A stretch of 64,000 bases of DNA from Rhodospirillaceae bacterium. Lineage in GTDB: Bacteria > Pseudomonadota > Alphaproteobacteria > Thalassobaculales > Thalassobaculaceae. This document shows, in pieces, positions 30,005 through 41,959 of this stretch. How positions within the stretch are numbered: position 1 is the stretch's first letter; each line of letters begins with the position of its first letter. The notes under the pieces were generated by a model that saw only the letters and a program-made list of their open reading frames with translations, did no database searches and was not told the origin of the DNA. The translations under genes were made by a program, and so were the position numbers. The stretch is taken from assembly GCA_018401495.1 (NCBI GenBank), contig JAGYJX010000039.1:1-64000 (forward strand), read 5' to 3'.

Positions 30005-30607
30005 CTAAGCCGGCTCGATGATCGGGGCGTGCGGGGCGACGTGACGGGGCACGGTTCCGGTCAGGCGAGGATCGTCGAAGACCTCGACCTGCCGCCGGAA
30101 CGGCACGAAGCCCGAGCGCGCGTAGAAGGCGAGCGCGTCGGGGTGGTCGAGCGTGCAGGTGTGCACCCAGAGCCGGCTGATCGGCCGCGACCAGGCCCGC
30201 TGCAGGGCCCGGTTCATCAGCCAGCGCCCTGCCCCGCTGCCCTGCACGCGGCCGGTCAGGCCGAAGAACGCCAGTTCGCACTCCCCGGGCACCCGGAAGT
30301 CCAGTTCGAGCAGCCCTTCCGCCACGCCGTCGACCTCGAACGCGTGCACGGCGACGTCGGGGGAATGAATGATGGCGGCAAGATCGGCGTCCGGCATCAG
30401 CAGGCGCGAGATCCACATCCAGTCGTCGCCGACGCGTCGGTACAAATCCCGGTACCAGCCGAGAGCGGGCTGCTCGACGCGCCGCAGGCTCCACGCATCG
30501 CACTGGCGCTCCGGCCGCGGCTCCGGCCGTGCGCGCATCTGCAGCGACGTCACCACCGTCGCCAGCTTGCCGTCCGCCACGTCGGTGTAGCCATCCGCGA
30601 GCATCAT
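30005..30607 (-). CDS. GNAT family N-acetyltransferase
   Basis: The 200-residue protein is a GNAT acetyltransferase. The acetyl-CoA-binding loop is in FFGLTGRVQGSGAGRWLMNR (Q-x2-G-x-A/G pattern), and the C-terminal DHPDALAFYARSGFVPFRRQ is the usual last helix-strand. The substrate is unknown. The ATG at 30607 has GGGAAC a short distance upstream; an in-frame ATG at 30697 lies further up without a ribosome site. Its 5' end faces the PilZ-domain gene, so the two are divergent. Confidence 0.85.
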   Translation of the reverse strand: MMLADGYTDVADGKLATVVTSLQMRARPEPRPERQCDAWSLRRVEQPALGWYRDLYRRVGDDWMWISRLLMPDADLAAIIHSPDVAVHAFEVDGVAEGLLELDFRVPGECELAFFGLTGRVQGSGAGRWLMNRALQRAWSRPISRLWVHTCTLDHPDALAFYARSGFVPFRRQVEVFDDPRLTGTVPRHVAPHAPIIEPA

Positions 30608-30798
30608 CGTCCGTTCCCGTTGCATCGCCGTCGTCGTCCGGCAGCGTATAGTCCGGGACCAGCCCTTAGAAAAGCGCCCGTCCACCCGACGATCCATCGG
30701 AACAGGATGCCAAACTCCGGGGTCGGGTTATGCTGCGGGGCCAGTCCGGATATCCGTTCCGGCCGAACCGCGACCGAGCGCGGCGCAAGGGAGATCGC

Positions 30799-31281
30799 GT
30801 GATCGCCAACCCTGAAGACCACCCGGCCCAATCGGCTCTGCCGGTGTCAGAGCGGCTGGGCCTTGTCCAGGAAACGCTGCGGACACTGCTGGCCGACGCC
30901 GCGGACCCCAAGACCGTCGAGGCGCTCGCCGAAGCCGCGCACGAGCTTGGCCGGATCCGACTGGCGCTCGACGCGCCACGGCCGGACTCCCGAAGGGCGC
31001 ACCTGCGCGTGCCCGAGACCATCGGCACCGCCCTCACCGTCGGCGGCCGCGAGGTCGACGCCGCGATCGTCGACGTGTCGGTCGGCGGCGTCGGCCTCGT
31101 CACGGACGAGCGGCTTCCCACCGGCACGATCCTGCGGGTGGCGATCCCGCCGGTTGGCTGGATCGACGCCGAGGTGGTCGCCGCCGACGGCGACCGGCTG
31201 CACGTCCGCTTCCAGAGCGACGGCATGACCGCCGAGCAGCAGCGCGCCTTGCTCGACCTGGTGCTGCGGCACTACGACTAG
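30799..31281 (+). CDS. PilZ domain protein
   Basis: The 160-residue protein carries a C-terminal PilZ domain (about 65-150), which binds cyclic di-GMP. The RRAHLR arginine motif and the DVSVGGVGL (D-x-S-x-x-G) motif needed for binding are both present and correctly spaced. The first 60 residues are a helical, Ala/Glu-rich extension that may contact a partner. Such proteins control motility, surface attachment or polysaccharide output. The GTG at 30799 is chosen because AGGGAG lies 6 nt upstream; an ATG at 30730 in the same frame has none. It is 63 bp upstream of uvrB on the same strand. Confidence 0.85.
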   Translation: MIANPEDHPAQSALPVSERLGLVQETLRTLLADAADPKTVEALAEAAHELGRIRLALDAPRPDSRRAHLRVPETIGTALTVGGREVDAAIVDVSVGGVGLVTDERLPTGTILRVAIPPVGWIDAEVVAADGDRLHVRFQSDGMTAEQQRALLDLVLRHYD

Positions 31282-31322
31282 CGCCGTGGTTTCCGGCGGC
31301 CGGGGACTTCCACCGGCGGCCC

Positions 31323-31337
31323 GTTCGCCCTATGTTC
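31323..31337 (+). promoter_or_regulatory. LexA (SOS) box in front of uvrB
   Basis: GTTCGCCCTATGTTC is an exact match to the alphaproteobacterial LexA operator GTTC-N7-GTTC. It ends 7 nt before the uvrB ATG, so binding would cover the start region or the end of the promoter, as expected for SOS control of nucleotide excision repair. Confidence 0.75.
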
Positions 31338-31344
31338 CCAGCCC

Positions 31345-33548
<2,204 letters not shown>

Positions 33549-33581
33549 GCCCGGCCACCACCCGCTCGGCGGCCACCCGGC

Positions 33582-35462
33582 TCAGCGGCCCCGTGGCTCG
33601 GGCGGCCGCATGTACTCCGCGATGAGATCGTCGCAGGGCACGTCCTCTCCCTCGCCCAGGTCCAGCAGCGGGATCGGCGCGCCCTCGCCGATGGAGATGT
33701 CGGGATCGCCGAGCGCCCCTTCGATCCGGACCGGCGCGTCCAGGTCCAGCAGGCTGAAATCCTTGGCCTGTGCCTCGATGTCGATGCCGAGCGTCTGCTT
33801 CAGCAGATTCACACCGCCGCTGACGTAGAGCACGGAATCGCTGGTGTCCAAGACGGCGCGCTCGATCCGGGCTCGGCCTTCCTCGACATCGATCCGGGCC
33901 ATGGCGCAACGCACCGGCACCTTGGAATCATCCCCGACCACCAGGATCAGCGCCTCGCCGAGGTCGAGGCCGGCCCCCTCCACGAGCAGGCCGCTGACCG
34001 CCCCTCCGGTCATCACCGCGGCCGCGTTGCCGTCGGCGCTTCCAAGCAGTTCCGCCAGCGATCGCCCCGACCCCAGTAGGTCCAGCCGACCCTGAACCTC
34101 GCCGCCCATGGTGTCGTAGTAGTCGGTGTCCTTGAAGAACGCGGCGAGGTCGAGTTTCTCGAACGTCAGGTCCGCGGCGGCGGATGGCGCCTCGGTCCGC
34201 GCGTTCAAGGCCACGCTGCCCTGCACCGAGCCGCCGGCGACCCCGAACCGCAAGGGATTGGCCTCCGCCCGTCCGCCCTCGATCCGGACCCGGACGGTCA
34301 GCGAGGAAATCGCGAGAAAAACCGGCGCCTCGACGCGGTCGGTCGACAGCTCGACATCCATGTCCATCGCGTGCAGGCGCTCGAGGCCCGCCAGAGGAAC
34401 GTCGGGCAGCACCCGGCCGTCGTCGCCGGTGTCGTCGGCCTCGGGGTCGACGCCGACCAGGGGTGCCAAGTCCCGGACGTAGAGACTCTCGGACTCCAGC
34501 TTGGCGCGAAGCAGCGGCGTCTCCCGGCCGTAGTCGACCGCGAGATCACCCGCGAGGTCGCTGTCGCCGACCCGGCCCTTCATGCCTTGGAATTCCCATA
34601 CCTCGCCGTTGCGCCTCAGCCGTCCCGCCAGTTCGTAGGGCGGACTCGGCGGCGCCGGGATGCCGAGCAGCGGAAACACCTCGGCAAGGTTGGGTCCCGA
34701 CAGGGACATCTCGATCTGGGCGCCCTCGAACGCGATGGGATCCTCGATCCGGCCCTCGACCGTCAGCCGGGTGTCGCCGAACGCAACGGCAACATCCAGG
34801 GGATAGGGTTCATCGCTGTCGCGCAGCATCAGCACCGATCCGCCCGTGAACTCGATCGTCAACGGCTCCTCTTCGAGCCGGCCCTCGAGCGACAGCTCGA
34901 GACGATCAGCCTCGCCGCCTTCGCCGACGGCGGTGGCGATCACGCCCTCCAGATCGAGGCCGCGCCGCTCGTCGCGGACCGTCAGCACGAAGTCGGTCAC
35001 CCGCAGCCTCCCGATCACCGGAACCTCGGTCCGTTCCTCGGGCGCCGACGCCTCGTCGGCACCCGAATCCCCCGGCCGGCCGGCGAAACTCCAGTTGCTG
35101 GCGCCATCGCCGCGACGCTCGACCGCGACGCTACCGCCATCGATCGCCGCCTCCGGGATTTCGATCTGAAGCTTCAGGAGCGGCAGGAGACGCAACCGGA
35201 AGCGGGCTTCGCGCACCGACAGCATGTGCTCCGCCGCGCCCCAATCGGCGTTGGCGATCGTCAGCTCGGTCAGCGTGATCGTGGGGGTCCAGGACCAGTC
35301 GATGTTGAGGGAGCCGATCCGGGACTCCCGCCCGGTCGCCCCCTCGATCCGGTCGCTGATCCAGCCCGGAGCCCGGTCGAGAGCGAACACGGCCAGGGCC
35401 GTCGCCCCCACGACCACCCCGATCGCACCGATCCCGACGATCCAGAGCCCGCGTCGTGCCAT
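33582..35462 (-). CDS. AsmA family protein
   Basis: The 626-residue protein starts with one N-terminal membrane anchor (GLWIVGIGAIGVVVGATALA, about residues 5-27). Long beta-rich repeats of the AsmA/TamB superfamily follow in the periplasm. Recognisable parts are the N-terminal GRESRIGSLNIDWSW...LTELTIANADW and the C-terminal AsmA_2-like segment (GGEVQGRLDLLGSGRSLAEL, SADGNAAAVMTGGAVSGLLV). Family members influence outer-membrane protein or lipid transport between the membranes. It converges with uvrB, with 33 bp between the stop codons. Confidence 0.88.
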   Translation of the reverse strand: MARRGLWIVGIGAIGVVVGATALAVFALDRAPGWISDRIEGATGRESRIGSLNIDWSWTPTITLTELTIANADWGAAEHMLSVREARFRLRLLPLLKLQIEIPEAAIDGGSVAVERRGDGASNWSFAGRPGDSGADEASAPEERTEVPVIGRLRVTDFVLTVRDERRGLDLEGVIATAVGEGGEADRLELSLEGRLEEEPLTIEFTGGSVLMLRDSDEPYPLDVAVAFGDTRLTVEGRIEDPIAFEGAQIEMSLSGPNLAEVFPLLGIPAPPSPPYELAGRLRRNGEVWEFQGMKGRVGDSDLAGDLAVDYGRETPLLRAKLESESLYVRDLAPLVGVDPEADDTGDDGRVLPDVPLAGLERLHAMDMDVELSTDRVEAPVFLAISSLTVRVRIEGGRAEANPLRFGVAGGSVQGSVALNARTEAPSAAADLTFEKLDLAAFFKDTDYYDTMGGEVQGRLDLLGSGRSLAELLGSADGNAAAVMTGGAVSGLLVEGAGLDLGEALILVVGDDSKVPVRCAMARIDVEEGRARIERAVLDTSDSVLYVSGGVNLLKQTLGIDIEAQAKDFSLLDLDAPVRIEGALGDPDISIGEGAPIPLLDLGEGEDVPCDDLIAEYMRPPEPRGR

Positions 35463-35555
35463 TCGCCGGTCCTCCCCGGGTTGCCGCCGGGGTTTGAACC
35501 GCGCCGGGCCCGTGGGTGTTCCGGGAAGTCGCGACTAAGGTCGACGGATCCCGCC

Positions 35556-37499
35556 TCAGCCCGCCCGTCTCCCGGATTGCGGACCGGCAACGTTCCCATC
35601 GGGTCCGGGGGCATCGGGCAAGACCGGGTTGTCGCCGCCGGCCCCTGACAACGGCTCGGCGGACGGCGCGGCGGGATCGGCCGACTCCTCTTCGGCAACC
35701 AGCGCCGCCGCGGCCAACACGCGATCGACGGGCGCGGACGGTCCCGCCTCGCCGTCCGGCCGAAGGCCGATCGGATCGGCGATGCCATCGACAAACCGGA
35801 GCTGGCGGATCAACTCCTCGATATCCTGCCACTCGGCACCGGAGCGCCGGAGAACCGCCCCGCCGAGTTGCAGGCTCGCCTCCAGGGTCTCCAGCACCGT
35901 GCCGTGCGCGCCCAGTTCCTCCAGCCGGCGGGCGTGCAACCCGTCGCGGGCCCGGGCGTAGATCGGCAGCTCGGGAAACCGCGCGTGCAGGTAGGCGACC
36001 GTCCGATCCACTCCCGGCCCGGCCGTCGTCAGCGTCACAACCACCGCCTGGGCTCGTTCGCCACCGAGCCGGCGCAACACCTCCTGGCGGCTGGCGTCGC
36101 CGTAGAACACCGGGACGCCGGCGCGGCGGGCCTCCCGGACCCGCTGCGCGTCGGTGTCCAGCGCGACGTAGGGGACGAGCTTGGCGTCGAGCAGGCGGGC
36201 CACGGTGCGGCCGACCCGCCCGAACCCGGCGATGATGACGTGGCCCGAGCGGTCACCGCCCTCGTCGTAGTCGGAAAGGTCCTGGTTGTGGCGATGCTCC
36301 ATCCGGTCGCCCACCCAGTTGGCCAGCCACACGACCGCCGGCGTCGTCGCCATGCTGATCGCGATGACCACGAACAGCAGATCGCTGAGGCCGGCGGGCA
36401 TCAGTGCCTTGGAGCCGGCAAGGCCGAGAATCACGAACGCGAACTCGCCGCCCTGGGCCAGCAACGCGCCCGCCCGCAGCGCCGCCACCAAGGGCATCCG
36501 GAAAGCCAGCGCCAGCGCCAGCATCACAACCAGCTTCAACACAACCAGGCCGGCGAGGAACGCCGCCACGACCAGGAACTCGCGGACCGCGAGGCCAAGA
36601 TCGACGGTCATGCCAACCGTCATGAAGAACAGTCCCAGCAGGATCCCGCGGAACGGCTCGATGTCGGCCTCGACCTGGTGCCGGAACTCGCTCTCGGACA
36701 GCAGCAGGCCCGCCAGGAACGCGCCGAGCGCCATCGACAGCCCGACCTGCTGGGTGGCCCAGCCAATGCCGAGCACGACCAGCAGGGTCATCGCGGTGAA
36801 CACCTCGGGGGCGTTGGCCGCCGCAATCAAGTGGTAGAGCGGCCGCAGGAGCTGGCGGCCGACCACGACGATCACCGTCAGCGCCACGGCCGCTTTCAGC
36901 AGCATCACCGACAGCGCCACCGCAACCGACTCGCCGTCGCCGCCCAGCGCGATCAGCGGCACCACCACCAGAATCGGAACCACCGCCAGATCCTGGAACA
37001 GCAGGACCGCAAAAGCGGCCCGGCCGTGACGCGTCGCAAGCTCGCCCCGCTCGGTCATGAGTTGCAGGACGAAGGCCGTCGACGACAACGCGAGCGCCGC
37101 GCCGATCACGGCGCTGACGGCCAATCCATAGCCAAGGGCCACGCCGATGCCGGTGACAGCAAGTCCGGTGACCGCCACCTGTGCGGTCCCCAGCCCGAAA
37201 ACCAACCGGCGCATCACCTTCAGGCGCTCGAGCGACAGTTCGAGACCGATCGCGAACAGCAGGAACACCACGCCGATTTCAGCCAGCTCACGGGTCTCGT
37301 CGACGTCGTCCACCATGCCGAGCGCGTGCGGTCCGATGACGGCGCCGGCGGCCAGGTATCCCAGCACGAGACTGAACTTCAGCCGGCGCAGCAACGGCGC
37401 CACCAGCACCGCCGCCGCCAGGAGCACCAGGGCGTCGCCAATCGTACCGGCGTGACCGTCGGTCGGCATCGCGCCGAACGCGCTCAGCAGGCTTTCCAC
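35556..37499 (-). CDS. Monovalent cation:proton antiporter, CPA2 (Kef-type)
   Basis: The 647-residue protein combines an inner-membrane antiporter domain of about 12-13 helices (residues about 15-390) with a cytosolic RCK_N/TrkA-N domain (about 415-530). The RCK Rossmann motif is HVIIAGFGRVGRTVARLLDA. Membrane motifs include IGVVFLLFAIGLELS and LLAQGGEFAFVILGLAGSK. It would exchange K+ or Na+ for H+; the layout resembles KefB/KefC, but no KefF/G partner is adjacent. The last 100 residues are Pro/Asp-rich and low in complexity. The start is GTG, with GAGAGGGGGG upstream. Confidence 0.9.
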   Translation of the reverse strand: MESLLSAFGAMPTDGHAGTIGDALVLLAAAVLVAPLLRRLKFSLVLGYLAAGAVIGPHALGMVDDVDETRELAEIGVVFLLFAIGLELSLERLKVMRRLVFGLGTAQVAVTGLAVTGIGVALGYGLAVSAVIGAALALSSTAFVLQLMTERGELATRHGRAAFAVLLFQDLAVVPILVVVPLIALGGDGESVAVALSVMLLKAAVALTVIVVVGRQLLRPLYHLIAAANAPEVFTAMTLLVVLGIGWATQQVGLSMALGAFLAGLLLSESEFRHQVEADIEPFRGILLGLFFMTVGMTVDLGLAVREFLVVAAFLAGLVVLKLVVMLALALAFRMPLVAALRAGALLAQGGEFAFVILGLAGSKALMPAGLSDLLFVVIAISMATTPAVVWLANWVGDRMEHRHNQDLSDYDEGGDRSGHVIIAGFGRVGRTVARLLDAKLVPYVALDTDAQRVREARRAGVPVFYGDASRQEVLRRLGGERAQAVVVTLTTAGPGVDRTVAYLHARFPELPIYARARDGLHARRLEELGAHGTVLETLEASLQLGGAVLRRSGAEWQDIEELIRQLRFVDGIADPIGLRPDGEAGPSAPVDRVLAAAALVAEEESADPAAPSAEPLSGAGGDNPVLPDAPGPDGNVAGPQSGRRAG

Positions 37500-37732
37500 C
37501 GGCGCCCCCCTCTCGACTCGGATGTCCTGAACTTAGCCCGCGCGCCGCCAACCTGCCACACAACAGACGAATTCAGCGTTGCGACACATTGAATTGTGAC
37601 GACGAATCCCTATTCCTTGATCATGCTGCGACGCCTTGAAGCCTCCGTGGATCACCGGTCAGTCATGCACGCCGCGACTCATCGCTCTTTGCCGCAGCCG
37701 GCTCCGGCCCTCCGCACTCAGGCGCCACGCGC

Positions 37733-38719
37733 ATGATCTCCGCCGCCTGGATATTCGCGGGGCTCGTGCTGCTCCTGCTGGGTGCCGAGATCATGATCCG
37801 CGGCGCCGTCGCCCTGGCCCGGCGGGCGCGGATCAGCCCCCATGTGATCGGCCTCACGGTGATCGCGTTCGGCACCTCCGCACCGGAACTGTTCGTCAGT
37901 TTGAAGGCGTCGCTGCAGGGGTCGCCCGGCATCGCGATCGGTAACGTCGTCGGCTCCAACATCGCCAACATCCTGCTGATGATCGGGACCGTCGGGGTGG
38001 TGACGCCGTTCGTCTGCCGTGGCGCGCCGATGCGACGTGACGGCCTGGTCCTGATCGTCGCCACCGTCCTGTTCGTGGCCGCCGGTATCCACGGGGTCAT
38101 CGAGCGCTGGCACGCGGTCCTGATGCTCACCCTGTTGGTGGGCTATCTCCTGTACTGCTACCGCGAGGAACGGCGGGCCGGCGCCGAGGGCCTGCACGCC
38201 CGGGAAGTTGCCGAGTTCGATCAGGTCCCGACCAGCCTTTGGCGCAGCGTCGCCTACACCGTGGGTGGCCTGGTGGCGGTCCTGCTGGGGGCCAGGCTGC
38301 TTGTCGACGGAGCCATCGTGGTGGCCCGCGTCGCCGGGATCTCCGAGACCGTCATCGGCATCACCGTGGTCGCGGTCGGAACCTCGCTCCCCGAACTCGC
38401 GACCACCGTGGTCGCCGCCATACGGCGCCATTCCGATGTCGCGCTCGGCAACATCATCGGCTCGAACATCTTCAACACCCTGGGCATCCTGGGCGTAGTC
38501 GCGCTGGTGAACCCTCTGCCGATACCGGCGGAGATCATGTCTGCCGACCTCTGGGTGATGGCCGCCGTGACGGTCGCGTTCGTCGCGCTGGCGATCCGGC
38601 TGCCGGCCTTCAACCGACCGTGGGCTGTGGTGTTCTTCCTGGCCTACGCAATGTTCATCACCAACCAGTTCCTGCCGGCCGGTGCCTGGGCCGACGCCCT
38701 GGACATCGCGTCCTTCTGA
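37733..38719 (+). CDS. Calcium/sodium antiporter (CaCA family)
   Basis: The 328-residue inner-membrane protein has about ten helices and the two inverted alpha-repeats that define CaCA exchangers: GTSAPELFVSLKASLQGSPG with GNVVGSNIANILLMIG (about 46-86), and GTSLPELATTVVAAI with GNIIGSNIFNTLGILG (about 222-262). The Glu in each GTSxPE and the Asn in each GSNI bind the cations. It resembles YrbG-type exchangers that move Ca2+ against Na+ or H+. It is divergent from the CPA2 antiporter gene, so two ion-transport genes share a 233-bp promoter region with no other recognisable feature. Confidence 0.92.
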   Translation: MISAAWIFAGLVLLLLGAEIMIRGAVALARRARISPHVIGLTVIAFGTSAPELFVSLKASLQGSPGIAIGNVVGSNIANILLMIGTVGVVTPFVCRGAPMRRDGLVLIVATVLFVAAGIHGVIERWHAVLMLTLLVGYLLYCYREERRAGAEGLHAREVAEFDQVPTSLWRSVAYTVGGLVAVLLGARLLVDGAIVVARVAGISETVIGITVVAVGTSLPELATTVVAAIRRHSDVALGNIIGSNIFNTLGILGVVALVNPLPIPAEIMSADLWVMAAVTVAFVALAIRLPAFNRPWAVVFFLAYAMFITNQFLPAGAWADALDIASF

Positions 38720-38780
38720 TTGATCGGCGCCATCTCACGCTTCCTGTTGACGCGGCGATGAAGACGGTCACGGTATCGGG

Positions 38781-39560
38781 ATGACACAGCGCCGGCCAGA
38801 CACCGTTCCCCGTTCCGCCCTGGTCACCGGTGCCGCGCGCCGGGTGGGGCGGGCGATCGCGCTCCGTCTGGCCGCGGCCGGCTGGAACGTGGCGGTTCAC
38901 TATGGCGGCTCCGCCGAGGAGGCCGAGGCCACGGCGCGCGAGATCCGCGGCGTCGGGGTGTCGGCGGTGACGCTCGAAGCGGACCTGGCCCGGGAGGATC
39001 AGGTCGAGACCCTGCTGGACCGAGCCCGCGACGGCCTCGGTCCGATCGGGCTGCTGGTGAACAACGCCTCGCTGTTCGAACCGGACCGCCTGGCGACGCT
39101 GACACGCGACAGCTGGAACGGCCACATGGCGGTCAACCTCCGCGCGCCGGTCGTTCTCATGCAGCGCTTCGCGGCGACCCTGCCGGCCGGCACTGACGGG
39201 GTGATCGTGAACATTCTCGATCAGCGGGTCTGGAACCCGACCGAGGACTTCCTGTCGTACACCGTCACCAAGCTGGCGCTCTGGAACCTGACCCGGACGC
39301 TCGCGCTCGACTTGGCCCCGCGCATTCGCGTTTGCGGCGTCGGCCCGGGACCGACGCTCGCCAACAGCCGCCAGGATCCAGCCGACTTCGATGCTCAGGC
39401 CGCGAGCGTGCCGCTGCGCCACGCCGCCGATCCCGCCGAGGTCGCCGACGCGGTCGCGTTCCTTGCCGACGCTCGTTCGGTGACCGGTCAGATGATCGCC
39501 GTCGACGGCGGGCAGCATCTGTGGTGGGCACCACCGTCGGAATCGACGCCCCGCGACTGA
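38781..39560 (+). CDS. SDR family oxidoreductase, FolM/pteridine-reductase-like
   Basis: The 259-residue short-chain dehydrogenase has TGAARRVGRAIALRLAAAGW, whose Arg after TGAA is typical of NADPH-dependent pteridine or dihydrofolate reductases of the FolM type. The structural NNASLFE, a catalytic region ILDQRVWNP, and the YTVTK active-site motif follow. In FolM-like enzymes, as here, the usual catalytic Ser is replaced (NILDQ). It could reduce dihydromonapterin or a related pterin. The gene precedes uvrC by 384 bp on the same strand. No clear Shine-Dalgarno is seen. Confidence 0.8.
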   Translation: MTQRRPDTVPRSALVTGAARRVGRAIALRLAAAGWNVAVHYGGSAEEAEATAREIRGVGVSAVTLEADLAREDQVETLLDRARDGLGPIGLLVNNASLFEPDRLATLTRDSWNGHMAVNLRAPVVLMQRFAATLPAGTDGVIVNILDQRVWNPTEDFLSYTVTKLALWNLTRTLALDLAPRIRVCGVGPGPTLANSRQDPADFDAQAASVPLRHAADPAEVADAVAFLADARSVTGQMIAVDGGQHLWWAPPSESTPRD

Positions 39561-39944
39561 GCGCCGCGGCGTCCGGTTTGGACCATCACGTGATGGCGAT
39601 GATCGAGGCTTGTGGCGCGCGATTGAGCACGATTCGGGGAGGGATCACTCAAGTTGTTCACAATGGCGGCGGCCGCCCGGGACGGTAACGCATCTGTCAA
39701 GGAAATATCTGATTGTAATGCGATCTTAACAATAGCCGGCACCTCATTTGTTTATTTTCAAACACTTAGAAACTGCTGCCTAAATTTTCAGCAATGTGAC
39801 GAATCCCCTTGGAGTCCTAGGCATGGGCGTCCAGGTCCAGAGGTTATCCACAAGGTTCTCCCCAGATCCCGTGGATTATCTTGAGAGCCGCGGCATCCTG
39901 CGAGATCGCTTGACGTCGGGCGGGCCCGTGCCCATCACGGGGCG
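39561..39944. other. Intergenic region with AT-rich tract and DnaA-box match
   Basis: This 384-bp gap has no credible gene. Its middle (about 39692-39800) is far richer in A and T than the surroundings, with runs such as TTTGTTTATTTTCAAACAC. It is followed by TTATCCACA at 39844-39852, an exact DnaA-box consensus, and by GTGGATTAT at 39871-39879, an imperfect inverted partner. It probably holds the uvrC promoter. A replication origin is not supported, because the typical alphaproteobacterial origin neighbours are absent and only one perfect box was seen. Confidence 0.5.
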
Positions 39945-41894
39945 ATGAACGACAGCGCCTTCGCCGACCCGCCGTCTGGAACCGAGCGCGCCCGCCGTCG
40001 CCGTCGGGCAGCCCCGGACATCGAGCGCGGCGTGTCGGTGATCCGCGAGCAGCTCCGGACCATGCCGGCGGGACCCGGGGTCTACCGCATGCTCGACGAC
40101 GACGGTGACGTCCTCTACGTCGGCAAGGCCCGCAGCCTGAAGCGCCGGGTGGTGAACTACACCCAGCCGGCCAAGCTGCCGCATCGGATTTTCCGGATGG
40201 TGAGCGAGACCACCCGAATGGAAGTGGTCACGACCCACACCGAGGTCGAGGCGCTCCTCCTCGAGAGCAACCTCATCAAGCGCCTCAAGCCGCGCTACAA
40301 CGTGCTCCTGCGTGACGACAAGACGTTCCCGCACATCCTGGTGACCGGCGACCACGACTATCCGCAGATCGTCAAGCATCGCGGCGCACGAACGCGCAAG
40401 GGACATTACTTCGGCCCGTTCGCCTCTGCCGGTGCCGTCAACCGCACCATCACGGCACTGCAACGGGCGTTCCTGCTCCGGAACTGCAGCGACTCCGTGT
40501 TCGGCTCACGCACCCGCCCCTGCCTGCAGTACCAGATCAAGCGCTGCAGCGCGCCCTGCGTCGGCTATGTCAGCGAGGCCGGGTACGCCGAACTCGCCGA
40601 CGGGGCTCGCCGCTTCCTGACCGGCCGCAGCCACGACGTTCAGCAGGAACTCGCGGCCCGCATGCAGGAGGCTTCGGACGCGCTGGAGTTCGAGACGGCG
40701 GCGATCTTCCGCAATCGCATCCGGGCGCTCACGGCGATCCAGGCGCATCAGGACATCAACGTCGAGGGCATCGAGGAAGCCGACGTCGTCGCCCTGCACA
40801 GCGAGGGTGCCAGCAGCTGCATACAGGTCTTCTTTTTCCGGGCCGGCAGCAACTTCGGCAATCGCGCCTACTTCCCGAGCCACGACAAGGACACCGAGGA
40901 CGGCGACCTGCTGTCGGCGTTCCTCGGGCAGTTCTACGACGACAAGCCGCCGCCGCGCCTCGTGCTCCTGTCGCATCCGATCGCCGAGACTGCGCTCATG
41001 GCCGAGGCCCTGTCGACGCGTGCCGGCCGCCGGGTCGAGTTGCTGGTCCCGCAGCGCGGATCCAAGCGCAAGCTTATCGAGCACGCCACCGCCAACGCCC
41101 GCGAGGCGCTCGGCCGGCGGATGGCCGAGAGCGCCTCGCAGCGACGGTTGCTGGAGGGGGTGGCCCGGGTGTTCGGGCTGGACACACCGCCCGAACGGGT
41201 CGAGGTCTACGACAACTCGCACACCGGCGGGACGAACTCGGTCGGCGGCATGATCGTCGCAGGACCCGACGGACTCATGAAGGGGGCCTATCGCAAGTTC
41301 AACATTCGCAACGTCGAGGACGGCACCCGCGACGAGCGGATGGCGGAACTGGAGGCCGGCGACGACTACGCCATGATGCGCCAGGTTCTGACCCGGCGGT
41401 TCGCGCGCGCCCTCAAGGAGGACCCGGACCGGACCTCGGGAAACTGGCCGGACCTGGTGTTGATCGATGGCGGCGCCACGCATCTCGCGGTCGCGTTGGA
41501 GGTATTCGCCGAACTCGGCATCGACGACGTGCCGGTCGCCTCGATCGCCAAGGGCCCAGACCGTGACGCCGGCCGCGAACGGTTCCACGTGCCGGGTCGC
41601 GAATCGTTCTCGCTGGAACGGCGCGACCCGGTGCTCTACTTCCTCCAGCGCCTGCGCGACGAGGCGCACCGGTTTGCCATCGAGACCCACCGGGCGCGCC
41701 GAACCAAGGCCCTGGGCGGTAATCCGCTCGACGACATCTCGGGCGTCGGCGCCCGCCGGAAGAAGGCTCTCCTGCATCACTTCGGCTCGGCGCGGGGCGT
41801 GGCGCGCGCCGGCCTCGCCGATCTCGAGGCGGTCGACGGCATCAGCAAAACCGTCGCGAAACGCGTGTATGACTTCTTTCACGATGACGGATGA
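39945..41894 (+). CDS. uvrC: Excinuclease ABC subunit C
   Basis: UvrC makes both incisions around a lesion held by UvrB. The intact 649-residue protein has the GIY-YIG domain (about 40-120, [20 protein letters not shown]), a cysteine region ([20 protein letters not shown]), the UVR UvrB-binding motif ([16 protein letters not shown], about 245-262), an RNase H-like endonuclease domain (about 400-560, [20 protein letters not shown] and [11 protein letters not shown]), and C-terminal helix-hairpin-helix motifs ([20 protein letters not shown]). No LexA box was seen upstream. pgsA follows after 65 bp on the same strand, as in other Rhodospirillales. Confidence 0.96.
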   Translation: MNDSAFADPPSGTERARRRRRAAPDIERGVSVIREQLRTMPAGPGVYRMLDDDGDVLYVGKARSLKRRVVNYTQPAKLPHRIFRMVSETTRMEVVTTHTEVEALLLESNLIKRLKPRYNVLLRDDKTFPHILVTGDHDYPQIVKHRGARTRKGHYFGPFASAGAVNRTITALQRAFLLRNCSDSVFGSRTRPCLQYQIKRCSAPCVGYVSEAGYAELADGARRFLTGRSHDVQQELAARMQEASDALEFETAAIFRNRIRALTAIQAHQDINVEGIEEADVVALHSEGASSCIQVFFFRAGSNFGNRAYFPSHDKDTEDGDLLSAFLGQFYDDKPPPRLVLLSHPIAETALMAEALSTRAGRRVELLVPQRGSKRKLIEHATANAREALGRRMAESASQRRLLEGVARVFGLDTPPERVEVYDNSHTGGTNSVGGMIVAGPDGLMKGAYRKFNIRNVEDGTRDERMAELEAGDDYAMMRQVLTRRFARALKEDPDRTSGNWPDLVLIDGGATHLAVALEVFAELGIDDVPVASIAKGPDRDAGRERFHVPGRESFSLERRDPVLYFLQRLRDEAHRFAIETHRARRTKALGGNPLDDISGVGARRKKALLHHFGSARGVARAGLADLEAVDGISKTVAKRVYDFFHDDG

Positions 41895-41959
41895 ACGGGG
41901 CGGGGTTGAGTGATTGCCCTCGCGGGTGTACTCAACCGGCGAACCCGGCGAGGTGCCGA

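Noticed and set aside
39844-39879. Replication origin near uvrC
   Set aside because: There is one perfect DnaA box and an AT-rich tract, but no box cluster and none of the usual origin neighbours (dnaA, hemE, parAB, gidA).
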